From assembly GCA_002699145.1 (NCBI GenBank), contig PABK01000047.1, positions 39,357 to 103,356 on the forward strand: a stretch of 64,000 nucleotides of DNA. Direction: 5' to 3'. Both the position numbers and the translations under genes were made by a program. The notes beneath the pieces are model-generated. The model was not told where the DNA came from and made no database searches. It worked only from the letters and a program-made list of their open reading frames with translations. This DNA comes from Halioglobus sp. GTDB taxonomy: Bacteria; Pseudomonadota; Gammaproteobacteria; Pseudomonadales; Halieaceae. Positions 1-9,338 of the stretch are shown one piece after another. Positions within the stretch are counted from its first letter, which is position 1. Each line of letters starts with the position of its first letter.

Positions 1-187
1 CGAAGCCGATCAGGATCCAGGTGTAGTCGATACCCTGTGACAGCAGCGCCGCGACAACCGCGACCAGCATGCCCAGGGAGGAGATGAAGTTGCCGCGGCG
101 TGCCGTGGCGGGAGAGCCGAGCTGCTTGAGGCCGAAGATGAACAGTACGGCGGCAGCGACATAGGCAAATTGAATAGCGTTATCCAT
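1..187 (-). CDS. pntB: NAD(P) transhydrogenase subunit beta (partial, N-terminus only)
   Basis: This is the first 62 codons of the membrane beta subunit of the proton-translocating NAD(P)+ transhydrogenase; the rest lies beyond the window edge. The enzyme couples proton entry to reduction of NADP+ by NADH at the inner membrane. The visible protein begins MDNAIQFAYVAAAVLFIFG and continues with a second hydrophobic stretch containing SQGIDYTWILIG, which fits the membrane N-terminus of PntB. The ATG lies 6 bp after the pntAB stop, so the three genes form one operon reading off the left edge. Confidence 0.9.
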   Translation of the reverse strand, partial: MDNAIQFAYVAAAVLFIFGLKQLGSPATARRGNFISSLGMLVAVVAALLSQGIDYTWILIGF

Positions 188-193
188 GGCGCC

Positions 194-499
194 TTAGCCC
201 TCCTTCTTCTTGAACATGGCGAGCATGCGGTCGGTCACCAGGTAACCGCCCACCACGTTGATCGAGGCCAGCGCCACCGCGCCGACGGCCAGCCACTTGG
301 ACAGGTCGGGGTCGCCGCTGCCCACCAGGCTGACCGCGCCGACCAGGGTGATGCCGGAGATCGCGTTGGCGCCGCTCATCAGCGGTGTGTGCAAGGTGGC
401 CGGCACCTTGTTGATCAGTTCGAAGCCCAGGAAGATGGACAGAACCAGGATGAAGGTGAGGAAAACCTCTGACGGTACTTGGTACAGTTCGGTGATCAT
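194..499 (-). CDS. pntAB: NAD(P) transhydrogenase subunit alpha 2 (membrane part)
   Basis: A 101-residue membrane protein that corresponds to the C-terminal membrane half of E. coli PntA. It has about three hydrophobic segments (around residues 12-30, 42-60 and 68-88) and carries the family stretch NKVPATLHTPLMSGANAISG. I chose the ATG giving MITELYQVPSEVF because it sits 2 bp after the pntAA stop codon; an upstream in-frame start would run deep into pntAA. The separate PntAA/PntAB/PntB arrangement is known from Rhodospirillum and Pseudomonas and contrasts with the fused PntA of enterics. Confidence 0.93.
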   Translation of the reverse strand: MITELYQVPSEVFLTFILVLSIFLGFELINKVPATLHTPLMSGANAISGITLVGAVSLVGSGDPDLSKWLAVGAVALASINVVGGYLVTDRMLAMFKKKEG

Positions 500-501
500 T
501 T

Positions 502-1644
<1,143 letters not shown>

Positions 1645-1932
1645 GCGTTAGGTACTCCCTAAACCATTGTGTTCTTTTGATGCCGGCGGTGCTTGCCGGA
1701 GGGTCAGCGACGGGCCTCCAGGGCCCCGCTGGGGCTGCCCGGACGCAAGGCAGCCGCCGAGGTTAGCACAGGCGACAGCGCGCGGGAATAATGGCCGGTA
1801 TTCAGCCGCTGAATCCGCAACCCCCCTTCCCGGAGCCCAAAAGCGGGGCCGGCGCGGGTCGGGGCGTGCCAATGTAAGGAATCTGGCGGCAGATACAAGG
1901 GCGCTGCAGCCCAAAAAACTAGACCGTGCTGC

Positions 1933-4206
1933 TCAAACCCGGGGCCACTCGCGGTATTCCCACCAGGGCGGCAGCAGGTCGCGGTACTCGCGCCGCCCGT
2001 AGCGCGGGTCGACCAGCAGCGCGCTGCCCTGGTCGGTGGGGCTGCGCACCACCCGGCCCAGGGCCTGGTCCACCTTCTGCATGCCGGGGTAGAGGAAGGT
2101 GAACTCGAAGCCCCGGCCGGTCTCGCCTTCGTACCAGGCCTGCAGCTCCCGGGTGTCGCGGTTGACCTGGGGCATGCCCACCCCGACCACCACCACGCTG
2201 GCCAGCTGCTCACCGGGCAGGTCTATGCCCTCGCCGAAAATACCGCCGAGAATGCAGAACGCCGCCACGTCGCGGCGCGTGGCGAGCAGTTGCAGCAGTT
2301 CGGCGCGCCGCGCCTCGCCCTCCTCGCGCGCCTGCAGCCACAGGGCGCGGTCGGCGAGCGGCGGCAGCAGGTCCGTGCAGTCCTGCAAGTAGCGATAGGA
2401 GGGGAAGTAAATAATGCAATTGCCCGGCGTGTCCTGCAGCCAGCGCTGCAACAGGTCCGCCAGGTCCGGCAGGGTGTGCTCGCGGCGGGCGAAGCGGGTG
2501 TCCAGCCCGGTGGCCAGTGATACCTGCAGCTGTCGTGCGGCGAAGGGCGACTCCGTGCGCAGGCACACCGTGTCCTGTCCCAGTCCGAGGCCGCGCCGCG
2601 TCCACGCCAGGGGCGACAGTGTCGCGGAAAAGGCGATCACCGCGTGGGCGCGCTCCTGGCGCTGCGCCAGCAGGCGCGCGGGGTCCAGGCAGTTGAGGCT
2701 GACCACCAGGCTTTGGGGGCCGGCGCCGCGCTGCAGTTGGCAGCGATATTCCGGGCCCCATTCCTGTGCCACGCGCAGGAACTGCAGGATATCGAAGTAC
2801 AGCTGCAGCAGGTCGGGGTCGCGTGGCAGCAGGGTCGGGTCCCGACCGAGCTGCTCCGCGGTGAGCGCGGCGAAGTCCGCCAGGGCGTGCAGCAGGCCCT
2901 GGGGCAACTCCGGGCTGCTGTGGAAGTCCGCCTCGTCCCAGTCCTGCTTCTGCAGCGCCAGCAGGCGCCGGTTGATCCTCGTCAGCGCCGCCGCAAGCGG
3001 CGGCGGGGCGTTGCGCCTGGCCTGCAGCAGCGCGCGTTTGCCCAGGCGCGCGCTGTACAGCTTGCGCGCCCGCCCCGGCAGGTTGTGCGCCTCGTCGAGC
3101 AGCACGCTGCTGCGCCGCCCGTCGCCGTCGCCCGGCAGCGACGCCCCCAGGCTGTACACGTAGTGCAGGTCGGCGATGACCGTATCCACCCAGGGCAGCA
3201 GGTCGCGCGCCAGTTCGTAGGGGCAGACCTCGAACTGCTGCGCCAGCGCCTCCAGCTCCGCGCGGCGCAGGGCCGGACGCTGCAATGCCGCCTCCAGGGC
3301 CGCGGGCAGGCGCTCGTAGTAGCCGCGCGCGTAGGGGCAGTCCTCGCCGTGACAGGCGCGCCCTGGCGACAGGCAGATGGAATCTTTCGCCGTCAGGCTC
3401 AGCGCCGTGCCGCAGTAGCCGGCGCGGCGAAACTGCGCCAGGGTGTCCTCCGCCGCGCGCCGCCCGACCGTGCGCGCGGTGACGAACAGCACGCGCTCGT
3501 GTACGCCGGTGCCCAGGGCCTTGAGGGCGGGGTACAACACGGCGGCGGTCTTGCCGATGCCGGTGGGCGCCTCCACCAGCAACTGCCCGCCCTGGTGCAC
3601 GCACTTGTAGGCCAGCTCGGCGATATTGCGCTGGCCGCGACGGAAGTCGCCCAGGGGAAAGTCCAGCCGCGCCAGGCTGTCGTCGCGCGCCTGGCGCAGC
3701 GCGGCCAGCCGCTGCAGCCAGGCGCTGAAACGCTGCAGGCTGTGCTGCAGAAACTGCGCCAGCTCGGCGCTGTCGTAGTCGCGTTCCAGGCAGTGTTCGC
3801 TGTCGGTGTCGATGTTCAGCCAGGTGACGCGCACGCGCAGCGCCCCGACACCTTCCTGCTGCGCGATGATCGCCGCGTACAGCGTACCCTGGGCCAGGTG
3901 CAGGTCGGCGACCGCCGCGGGGATCGCATCGGCGGGCACGCGGCAGGTCTTGATCTCCTCCACCAGGCCGGCGTCCGGGTCGTAGCCGTCGGCGCGGCCG
4001 CGCAACAACAGGCGCACACCGTCCGCCTCGTGCCGGTACTGCAGCGGGTACTCGCTGCGATAGCTGTCCGCGCGCCGCGCGTACAGCCGCTGGTGGCCGG
4101 CGATCCCCTCCGCACTGCTCGGGGAAGGGCTGAAACGGTGGTCGATGTCGCCGCCGCGGTGGCAGAAGCGCGCCAGGTCCGTGACCGCCACGGTGAATTC
4201 AGTCAT
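1933..4206 (-). CDS. Rad3/XPD/DinG-type DNA helicase with N-terminal PD-(D/E)XK-like domain
   Basis: A 757-residue superfamily 2 DNA helicase. Residues about 60-90 contain GRADG followed by EEIKT (D73, E84-x-K86), the layout of a PD-(D/E)XK nuclease fold. The helicase part has Walker A APTGIGKT (213-220) and the DEAH box (371-374, context LLDEAHNLPG). Cysteines at 278, 285, 290 and 328 lie between these motifs, where XPD/DinG/FANCJ proteins carry their 4Fe-4S cluster. The C-terminus carries GGIFGEGIDLPGEQL and GRVVRSPTD, motifs V and VI. The start overlaps the stop of the upstream FAN1-type nuclease by 8 bp, so the two are translationally coupled. The likely role is 5'-to-3' unwinding in DNA repair; the substrate cannot be read from sequence. 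Confidence 0.9.
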   Translation of the reverse strand: MTEFTVAVTDLARFCHRGGDIDHRFSPSPSSAEGIAGHQRLYARRADSYRSEYPLQYRHEADGVRLLLRGRADGYDPDAGLVEEIKTCRVPADAIPAAVADLHLAQGTLYAAIIAQQEGVGALRVRVTWLNIDTDSEHCLERDYDSAELAQFLQHSLQRFSAWLQRLAALRQARDDSLARLDFPLGDFRRGQRNIAELAYKCVHQGGQLLVEAPTGIGKTAAVLYPALKALGTGVHERVLFVTARTVGRRAAEDTLAQFRRAGYCGTALSLTAKDSICLSPGRACHGEDCPYARGYYERLPAALEAALQRPALRRAELEALAQQFEVCPYELARDLLPWVDTVIADLHYVYSLGASLPGDGDGRRSSVLLDEAHNLPGRARKLYSARLGKRALLQARRNAPPPLAAALTRINRRLLALQKQDWDEADFHSSPELPQGLLHALADFAALTAEQLGRDPTLLPRDPDLLQLYFDILQFLRVAQEWGPEYRCQLQRGAGPQSLVVSLNCLDPARLLAQRQERAHAVIAFSATLSPLAWTRRGLGLGQDTVCLRTESPFAARQLQVSLATGLDTRFARREHTLPDLADLLQRWLQDTPGNCIIYFPSYRYLQDCTDLLPPLADRALWLQAREEGEARRAELLQLLATRRDVAAFCILGGIFGEGIDLPGEQLASVVVVGVGMPQVNRDTRELQAWYEGETGRGFEFTFLYPGMQKVDQALGRVVRSPTDQGSALLVDPRYGRREYRDLLPPWWEYREWPRV

Positions 4207-5872
4207 CGGCCCAGTCTACACGGGCGACCCGCGCCGGGATGCCCTGGTCGGCGAAATAGCGCAGCCAGCGTTTCTGGTTGTCCTGCAGCGTATCGCCGGG
4301 ACTTTTTACCTCGATCAGGCAGTACTGGCCGGGGGCGTCGCCCAGGGCGAGCAGGTCGGGGAAGCCGCGGCGGTTTTCCCGCGGGTCGAACAACAGGCGC
4401 TCGAACACGGCCAGCAGGTGGGGCATGGGAATGCTGCGCGCGGCCGCCGCGACGAGGTCGCGGCTGATGTAGCGCCAGTCGACCCAGTGACACAGGCAGG
4501 GATGGTAGCGGTCGTAGGCCGCGGTCAGCAGCGCGGCCGCGTCGGCGCCGTGCAGTCGTTGCAGGCGGCGCCCGATGGCCGCCGCCCGGCGCTGGCGAAA
4601 CTCTCTCTCGTACAGGTCGGTCGGGCCACCCTGGTAGGCGTGGTGGAACACTCCGGGCACGGGCATGAAGATCTCCTCCCAGAACGCCAGCCCGAACAGG
4701 CTGTTCATGAGGCGGTTCTCCACGTAGTGCACCTGCCGCCATTCTCCCTGCAGGGATTGCGCGGCGAGCAGTTCCACCGGCTGTGGCCCCGCCGGGAGCC
4801 GCAGGCGCATCTCGTCGAAGCGGTCCCGGCTGCGCGGAGCGGGTTGTTCGCCCAGCTTGCGCTGCACCCGGGGCAGGATGCGCCGCGCCGCCTCCTGCTC
4901 CGCCTCGCACCAGGGCTGCGCGAGGATGGCCTCGCACTGCTCGCGCGCCGCGCGCCACTGGCCGCGCTTCTCCAGGATGCGCGTGTGCCGTTCGCGCGCC
5001 GGGTGGCGTTCGCTGCGCGCGTACAGTGCGGCGGCCAGCTCGAACTCGCCCTGTCGCTCCAGGTCGCGGGCGAGGCGGTTGCACAGGCGGTGATAGCGGC
5101 TGTCGCTGGACGCGTGGCGTACCTCCAGCGCCGCCACCTCGCGCGCCAGTGCGGCCAGGTCGGCGGGCGTGCCCTGCTCCAGGTGCTGGTAATAGGTATC
5201 CGCCAGTTCGGCGCAGGCCAGGTATTCCTCCAGCGCCTGGCGGCTGCCGAACAGCCGCTGTTCGCGCTGCAACGGGTAGGGGTAGTAGGCGGTGATGCCC
5301 AGGTCTTCGAGCACAAACTCGGTCAGCCCCTGGCGGCGGTTGCCAAAGAACAGCAGTTGCAGCAGCGCGATGACATCCCCGTGGGCCGGGGCGACGATAC
5401 GCGCCGGTTCCAGGGACGAGGCGTGGCGCGCCAGCTCTGTTGCCGTGCACTGCAGGTCGGCGATCTCCTGCAGCAGCCTCGCCTTGCTCGTCACCCGTCG
5501 CCCGGCGAGCTGCGCCGAGAAAGCGCGCTCCAGTTCCGCACGGGTAAACAGCTGCCCGAGTGCGGCGCTGTCCAGGGCGGCGGCCTCCTCGACCAGCCCG
5601 GCGCCGAGCAGGGCGTCCAGGGCGTTTGTCACCGCGCCGATCTCAGGGTAGTGCAGCCGGCTCTCGCGGAACCAGGGCCCGGTGCGCGAGACGAGGCGGA
5701 TATACAGGCACTGGGCGTCGAAGGACTGTTCCTGGAAACAGTCCAGCACCGCCTGCTCCCGCGCCGTGAGTATATCCCCGTAGCGCCGCTGCACGGTATC
5801 GAACAGCCGCAGGAAGTTATCCCGGTAGTAATGAGGAGAGAGTTCGACGGCGTCGCGGTCAGCCTGGGCCAT
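4199..5872 (-). CDS. FAN1-type structure-specific nuclease (VRR-NUC domain)
   Basis: A 557-residue protein whose C-terminus (about 500-557) is a VRR-NUC nuclease domain: GFPDLLALGD with catalytic D506, then LIEVKSPGD (E521-x-K523) and a following Gln. This is the motif pattern of FAN1, the Fanconi-associated nuclease that incises 5' flaps and interstrand crosslinks. The length matches what I recall for bacterial FAN1 from Pseudomonas (about 560 residues). The helix-rich middle (about 150-400) would be the SAP/TPR-like region. I chose the ATG at 5872 (MAQADRDAVELSPHYYRDNF); the longer frame has no family-like N-terminus and runs toward the divergent nhaC gene. It is followed, with an 8-bp overlap, by a Rad3-type helicase. 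Confidence 0.85.
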   Translation of the reverse strand: MAQADRDAVELSPHYYRDNFLRLFDTVQRRYGDILTAREQAVLDCFQEQSFDAQCLYIRLVSRTGPWFRESRLHYPEIGAVTNALDALLGAGLVEEAAALDSAALGQLFTRAELERAFSAQLAGRRVTSKARLLQEIADLQCTATELARHASSLEPARIVAPAHGDVIALLQLLFFGNRRQGLTEFVLEDLGITAYYPYPLQREQRLFGSRQALEEYLACAELADTYYQHLEQGTPADLAALAREVAALEVRHASSDSRYHRLCNRLARDLERQGEFELAAALYARSERHPARERHTRILEKRGQWRAAREQCEAILAQPWCEAEQEAARRILPRVQRKLGEQPAPRSRDRFDEMRLRLPAGPQPVELLAAQSLQGEWRQVHYVENRLMNSLFGLAFWEEIFMPVPGVFHHAYQGGPTDLYEREFRQRRAAAIGRRLQRLHGADAAALLTAAYDRYHPCLCHWVDWRYISRDLVAAAARSIPMPHLLAVFERLLFDPRENRRGFPDLLALGDAPGQYCLIEVKSPGDTLQDNQKRWLRYFADQGIPARVARVDWADD

Positions 5873-6033
5873 GTCTGCGCCCGATTCCTGCAGGTTATGG
5901 AATCCTACGCGAAAGGGCGCGGCGATGTTACACAGGGCTTGCGCACATGTCGGCTTTTCAGCCCGGTTACCTGTACCCGGGAGTGCAATTGAGGCATTCT
6001 GGCCTCCTGACGCCAACGGGGCACCCTCTACCA

Positions 6034-7503
6034 ATGAACGCCGAGCAAACGTCACCCCCGGAGCTGACGCCGCTACTCGCCCTCACACCCATTGTTTTCC
6101 TGGTCGTCCTGCTGGCCTGTTCCGTCTACCTGTTTGGCGCGGATTCCTCTTACGGCGCCAACCAGATCGCGTTGATCCTGGCCGCCTGCGTCGCCGCCCT
6201 GGTGGGGCGCCGGGCGGGTGTCTCCTGGCAGGAAGCCCAGGAGGGTATGGTCGAGGGCATCGGCGTGGGCCTGGTCCCGGTCCTCATCCTGTTGTCGGTG
6301 GGCATGCTCATCGGCACCTGGATACTCTGCGGCACCGTGCCGGCGATGATCTACTACGGTGTGCAGGTGCTGGAACCCTCCATTTTCTACGCCGCCAGTA
6401 CCGCTATCTGTGCAATCGTCGCCATCAGCATCGGCAGTTCCTGGACCGTGGCCGGCACCCTGGGCATCGGACTCATGGGGATCGCCGGCAGCTTCGAGCT
6501 GTCCCCTGCGGTCACCGCGGGCGCCATCATCTCCGGCGCCTACTTCGGCGACAAGCTCTCGCCGATGTCCGATACCACCAACCTGGCGGCGGCGGCGACC
6601 GGCGTGGACCTGTTCGACCACATCCGCCACATGCTGTGGACCACCGTGCCGGCGATCAGCCTGGCGCTGTTGATCTTCCTGTTTATCGGCAGCGCCGATG
6701 CGCAGACCCCGCGGGAGATCGACGAACTGCAGCGCGCGCTGGCGGCGCAGTTCGCTATCGGCCCGCACCTGCTGCTGCCCCTGCTGCTCATGCTCGCCCT
6801 GGTGTACAAGCGCTTCCCGGCCTATCCCGCGGTGGTCATCAGCGCCCTGACCGGGGCGCTGTTCGCCCTGCTGTTCCAGGGCGATGTCGTGGTCGCGCTG
6901 GCCGGTGGCGTCGGCGACGGCTCCCGCGGTGTCGCCCTGTTGCGCGGTGTGTGGATGAGCCTGTTCGACGGCTACGTCTCCGCCAGCGGCAACGCCTTCC
7001 TCGACGCGCTGCTGAGCAAGGGCGGTATGAGCAGCATGCTCAACACGGTCTGGCTGATCCTGTGCGCGCTGGGCTTCGGCGGCGTGCTGGAACGCACGGG
7101 CATCCTTGGTTACCTGCTGCAACTGGCGCTGCGCGGAGTGAGCGGCGCGGGTTCGCTGGTGACCGCCACGGTGGCCACCTGCGTGGGCACCAATGTGCTG
7201 GCCGCGGACCAGTTCATCGCCGTGGCGCTGCCGGGCCGCATGTATCGCGACGAGTACGCGCGGCGTGGACTGTCTCCCCTGAACCTGTCGCGCACCCTGG
7301 AAGACTCGGCCACGCTCACCTCGGCGTTGATCCCCTGGAACACCTGCGGCGCCTACATGTCGGCAACGCTGGGGGTGGCGACGTTCGCCTACGCGCCCTA
7401 CGCTTTTTTCAACCTGCTCTGCCCACTGCTCGCCATCGCCTATGGCTATGCCAATATCGCCCTCAAGCCCTTGCCGGCGGGACAGGCGGGGAGCGTCGCG
7501 TGA
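6034..7503 (+). CDS. nhaC: Na+/H+ antiporter, NhaC family
   Basis: A 489-residue polytopic inner-membrane protein of about 11-12 hydrophobic segments. NhaC-family signatures are visible: ISIGSSWTVAGTLGIGLMGI, the polar cluster SGAYFGDKLSPMSDTTNLAA, and VGTNVLAADQFIAVALPGRM near the C-terminus. NhaC exchanges external protons for internal sodium and supports pH and salt homeostasis, which suits a marine lifestyle. I chose ATG 6034 (MNAEQTSPPELTPLLALTP); an in-frame ATG at 5947 would add a polar stretch overlapping the divergent promoter region. Its TGA overlaps the GTG start of a thioesterase gene, so the two are probably co-translated. Confidence 0.9.
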   Translation: MNAEQTSPPELTPLLALTPIVFLVVLLACSVYLFGADSSYGANQIALILAACVAALVGRRAGVSWQEAQEGMVEGIGVGLVPVLILLSVGMLIGTWILCGTVPAMIYYGVQVLEPSIFYAASTAICAIVAISIGSSWTVAGTLGIGLMGIAGSFELSPAVTAGAIISGAYFGDKLSPMSDTTNLAAAATGVDLFDHIRHMLWTTVPAISLALLIFLFIGSADAQTPREIDELQRALAAQFAIGPHLLLPLLLMLALVYKRFPAYPAVVISALTGALFALLFQGDVVVALAGGVGDGSRGVALLRGVWMSLFDGYVSASGNAFLDALLSKGGMSSMLNTVWLILCALGFGGVLERTGILGYLLQLALRGVSGAGSLVTATVATCVGTNVLAADQFIAVALPGRMYRDEYARRGLSPLNLSRTLEDSATLTSALIPWNTCGAYMSATLGVATFAYAPYAFFNLLCPLLAIAYGYANIALKPLPAGQAGSVA

Positions 7504-7970
7504 GTGCGTTGCAAGACCTGTGGGACCACCCTTCGCCCCACGTGCTGCGCACGCGGGTCGCGGCCGCCGATATCGACGGCCTGCAGCACACCAACAACAC
7601 GGTCTACGTGAAATGGTGCGAGCAGGTGGCCTGGGCCCACTCCGTCTCCCTGGGGCTGGACCTGGAGGTCTATCGCAGGCTGGACCGGGCCATGGTGATC
7701 ACGCGCAGTGAATTCGACTACCTGCAGGCCTCGCGCGAGGGGGACGAGATCGTCGCCGGCACCTGGATCGTCGACTGGGACGGCCGGGTGACCATGCAGC
7801 GGCGCTTCCAGGTGATTCGCGTCGGGGACGGCGCCACACTGCTGCGCGCCGCCATGCGCTTCGCCTGCGTCGAGCTGAGCAGCGGCCGGCCGCGGCGGCT
7901 GCCGGCGGAATTCGTCGACGGCTACGGTCCCGCGGTGCTGGGCCAGGCGCGCTCGAAAACGGGGGCCTGA
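7500..7970 (+). CDS. Acyl-CoA thioesterase, 4HBT hotdog family (YbgC/FcbC-like)
   Basis: A 156-residue single-domain hotdog protein. The early motif DIDGLQHTNNTVYVKWCE (about residues 21-38) matches the 4-hydroxybenzoyl-CoA thioesterase pattern D-x-x-x-x-x-H-x-x-N-x-x-Y, with the catalytic Asp near its start. It is expected to hydrolyse acyl-CoA or acyl-ACP thioesters in the cytoplasm; the chain length is unknown. I chose the GTG at 7500 because it overlaps the nhaC stop in a GTGA junction and places the motif at the normal distance from the N-terminus. The pairing with an antiporter does not explain its substrate. Confidence 0.85.
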   Translation: MSALQDLWDHPSPHVLRTRVAAADIDGLQHTNNTVYVKWCEQVAWAHSVSLGLDLEVYRRLDRAMVITRSEFDYLQASREGDEIVAGTWIVDWDGRVTMQRRFQVIRVGDGATLLRAAMRFACVELSSGRPRRLPAEFVDGYGPAVLGQARSKTGA

Positions 7971-8099
7971 CGGCCCGGCGCCGCGCCCCGCGCTCTTGCC
8001 CCAAGCGCCCTTTTCATGCGCCGGATCAATGGCGTTTGCGCGCGGACCGTCCACACTGTGTAAAATTGGGGGTCGTGTCCCCGCCAAGGAGTATTGACC

Positions 8100-9338
8100 A
8101 TGTCCGCAACCGCTGATTCGGGCAAGATCGCTGGCGCTGCAGGCAAAAAGCGCAGTGTGAGCGAGCAGAAGACCGCCGCGAAGACCGCCGCGAAGACCGC
8201 CGCGAAGAGTGCCGCAAAAAGTGCCGCGCGCAAGGCCGCGGCGAAAAAACCGGCCGCGCGCGGTAGCAAGGCAAAGACAAAGGCAAAGACAAAGGCAAAG
8301 GAAAAGGCGAAAACACAGTCAAAGGCAAAACCCAGGCGCAAAGCCAGGCCGGTGAGCAGCGCCGCGGCGGGCAGCGGCGGCGCGGCGTCGGGCCTCTCCG
8401 ACGCGGGCTACAGCGACCGCAGCGCCTGGGAAAAGCGGCGCCAGGCGGCACCGCAGGCCAGCGCCCAGCCGTTGATGAAGGCCCTGCGCGCCGAGCATCG
8501 GCACATGGCCTCGGTCATGCAGCTCTTTTCCTCCCAGCTGGACGCCATCGAGGCGGGTGAGCTGGTCGACACGCACGTGCTCTACGAGATCATGGATTAC
8601 ATGGTGACCTGGCCGGATCGCTTCCACCATCCGCGCGAAGACCTCATCTATGCGCGCGTGGCGGAGGTCAATCCCGCGGCCGCCGACGAGGTCGATACGC
8701 TGCAGCGCGACCACGACCAGACGGCGAAGAACGGCAGGCGCATGTTGCGAGACATCGAGCGCTGGCGCGCGGGGGCGCTGTCTGGCCCGGCCCTGATCAG
8801 GGCGGGCAGGGAGTATATAGAGCACATCCATGATCACATGAACGTGGAGGAAAAACTCGTCTTCCCGCATATCGAGGAGACGCTGACGCTGCAGGACTGG
8901 CGCGAGCTGGCCGAGGACGACCAGCTCGCGGCGGTGGCCGACGCGGTTTTCGGCCCCAGGGTGCAGCGCGAGTTCCGCAACCTGTCGCGCAAATTGCGCC
9001 GCGGCCTGCGCCGGCAGGTGGAGCAGGGGGTGATGATCGAGTGGATCGACATCGAGGCGGTCATGGAATCCTACGAGGTCGTCTCCATGGGCCTGGAGTC
9101 GGCGCGCGACAGCGCCGGCGAACACCTGCGCGACGCCCTGCGCGATTCGCGCGATATCCTCTTCGATTCGCCCTTGCTGGCGCCCTGGCGCGTGGCGGCG
9201 AACAACACCCGCCTCACCTTCAGCCTGCTCGGCGACGTGCTGGATATTTCCAGGGATATGGTGGAAGACCTGGGCCGGGTCAACCAGGAACGGCTCGACC
9301 GGGTGCGTCTGGTACAGCGGGACTCGCGTCAGCGCTGA
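8100..9338 (+). CDS. Hemerythrin-domain protein with histone-H1-like Lys/Ala N-terminal tail
   Basis: A 412-residue protein with three parts. Residues about 15-85 are a very basic Lys/Ala/Thr tail built from short repeats (TAAK, then KTKA), like histone H1 or AlgP-type DNA-binding tails. Residues about 125-265 form a hemerythrin four-helix bundle with candidate diiron ligands in AEHRHM (H133), HHPRED (H176, H177, E180), RDHDQT (H205) and HIHDHMNVEEK (H245, E250). The rest (about 270-412) is helical and I do not recognise it. The ATG at 8100 follows an AAGGAG site with 8-bp spacing; a TTG 6 bp earlier is too close to that site. Its 3' end overlaps the convergent ABC-transporter gene by 59 bp. 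A role in oxygen, NO or iron sensing near DNA is inference. Confidence 0.82.
   Translation: MSATADSGKIAGAAGKKRSVSEQKTAAKTAAKTAAKSAAKSAARKAAAKKPAARGSKAKTKAKTKAKEKAKTQSKAKPRRKARPVSSAAAGSGGAASGLSDAGYSDRSAWEKRRQAAPQASAQPLMKALRAEHRHMASVMQLFSSQLDAIEAGELVDTHVLYEIMDYMVTWPDRFHHPREDLIYARVAEVNPAAADEVDTLQRDHDQTAKNGRRMLRDIERWRAGALSGPALIRAGREYIEHIHDHMNVEEKLVFPHIEETLTLQDWRELAEDDQLAAVADAVFGPRVQREFRNLSRKLRRGLRRQVEQGVMIEWIDIEAVMESYEVVSMGLESARDSAGEHLRDALRDSRDILFDSPLLAPWRVAANNTRLTFSLLGDVLDISRDMVEDLGRVNQERLDRVRLVQRDSRQR
8169..8303 (+). repeat. Short tandem repeats encoding the Lys/Ala tail
   Basis: Three exact copies of the 12-mer AAGACCGCCGCG lie at 8169-8204, followed by two degenerate copies. A second 12-mer, AAGGCAAAGACA, is repeated twice at 8268-8291 with a degenerate third copy to 8303. 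Both units are multiples of three, so copy-number slippage would lengthen or shorten the basic tail without changing the reading frame. Confidence 0.85.

Noticed and set aside
5871..7499. A long N-terminal extension of the thioesterase frame through nhaC
   Set aside because: Out of frame with nhaC and Arg/Gly/Pro-rich; the thioesterase domain begins at GTG 7500.
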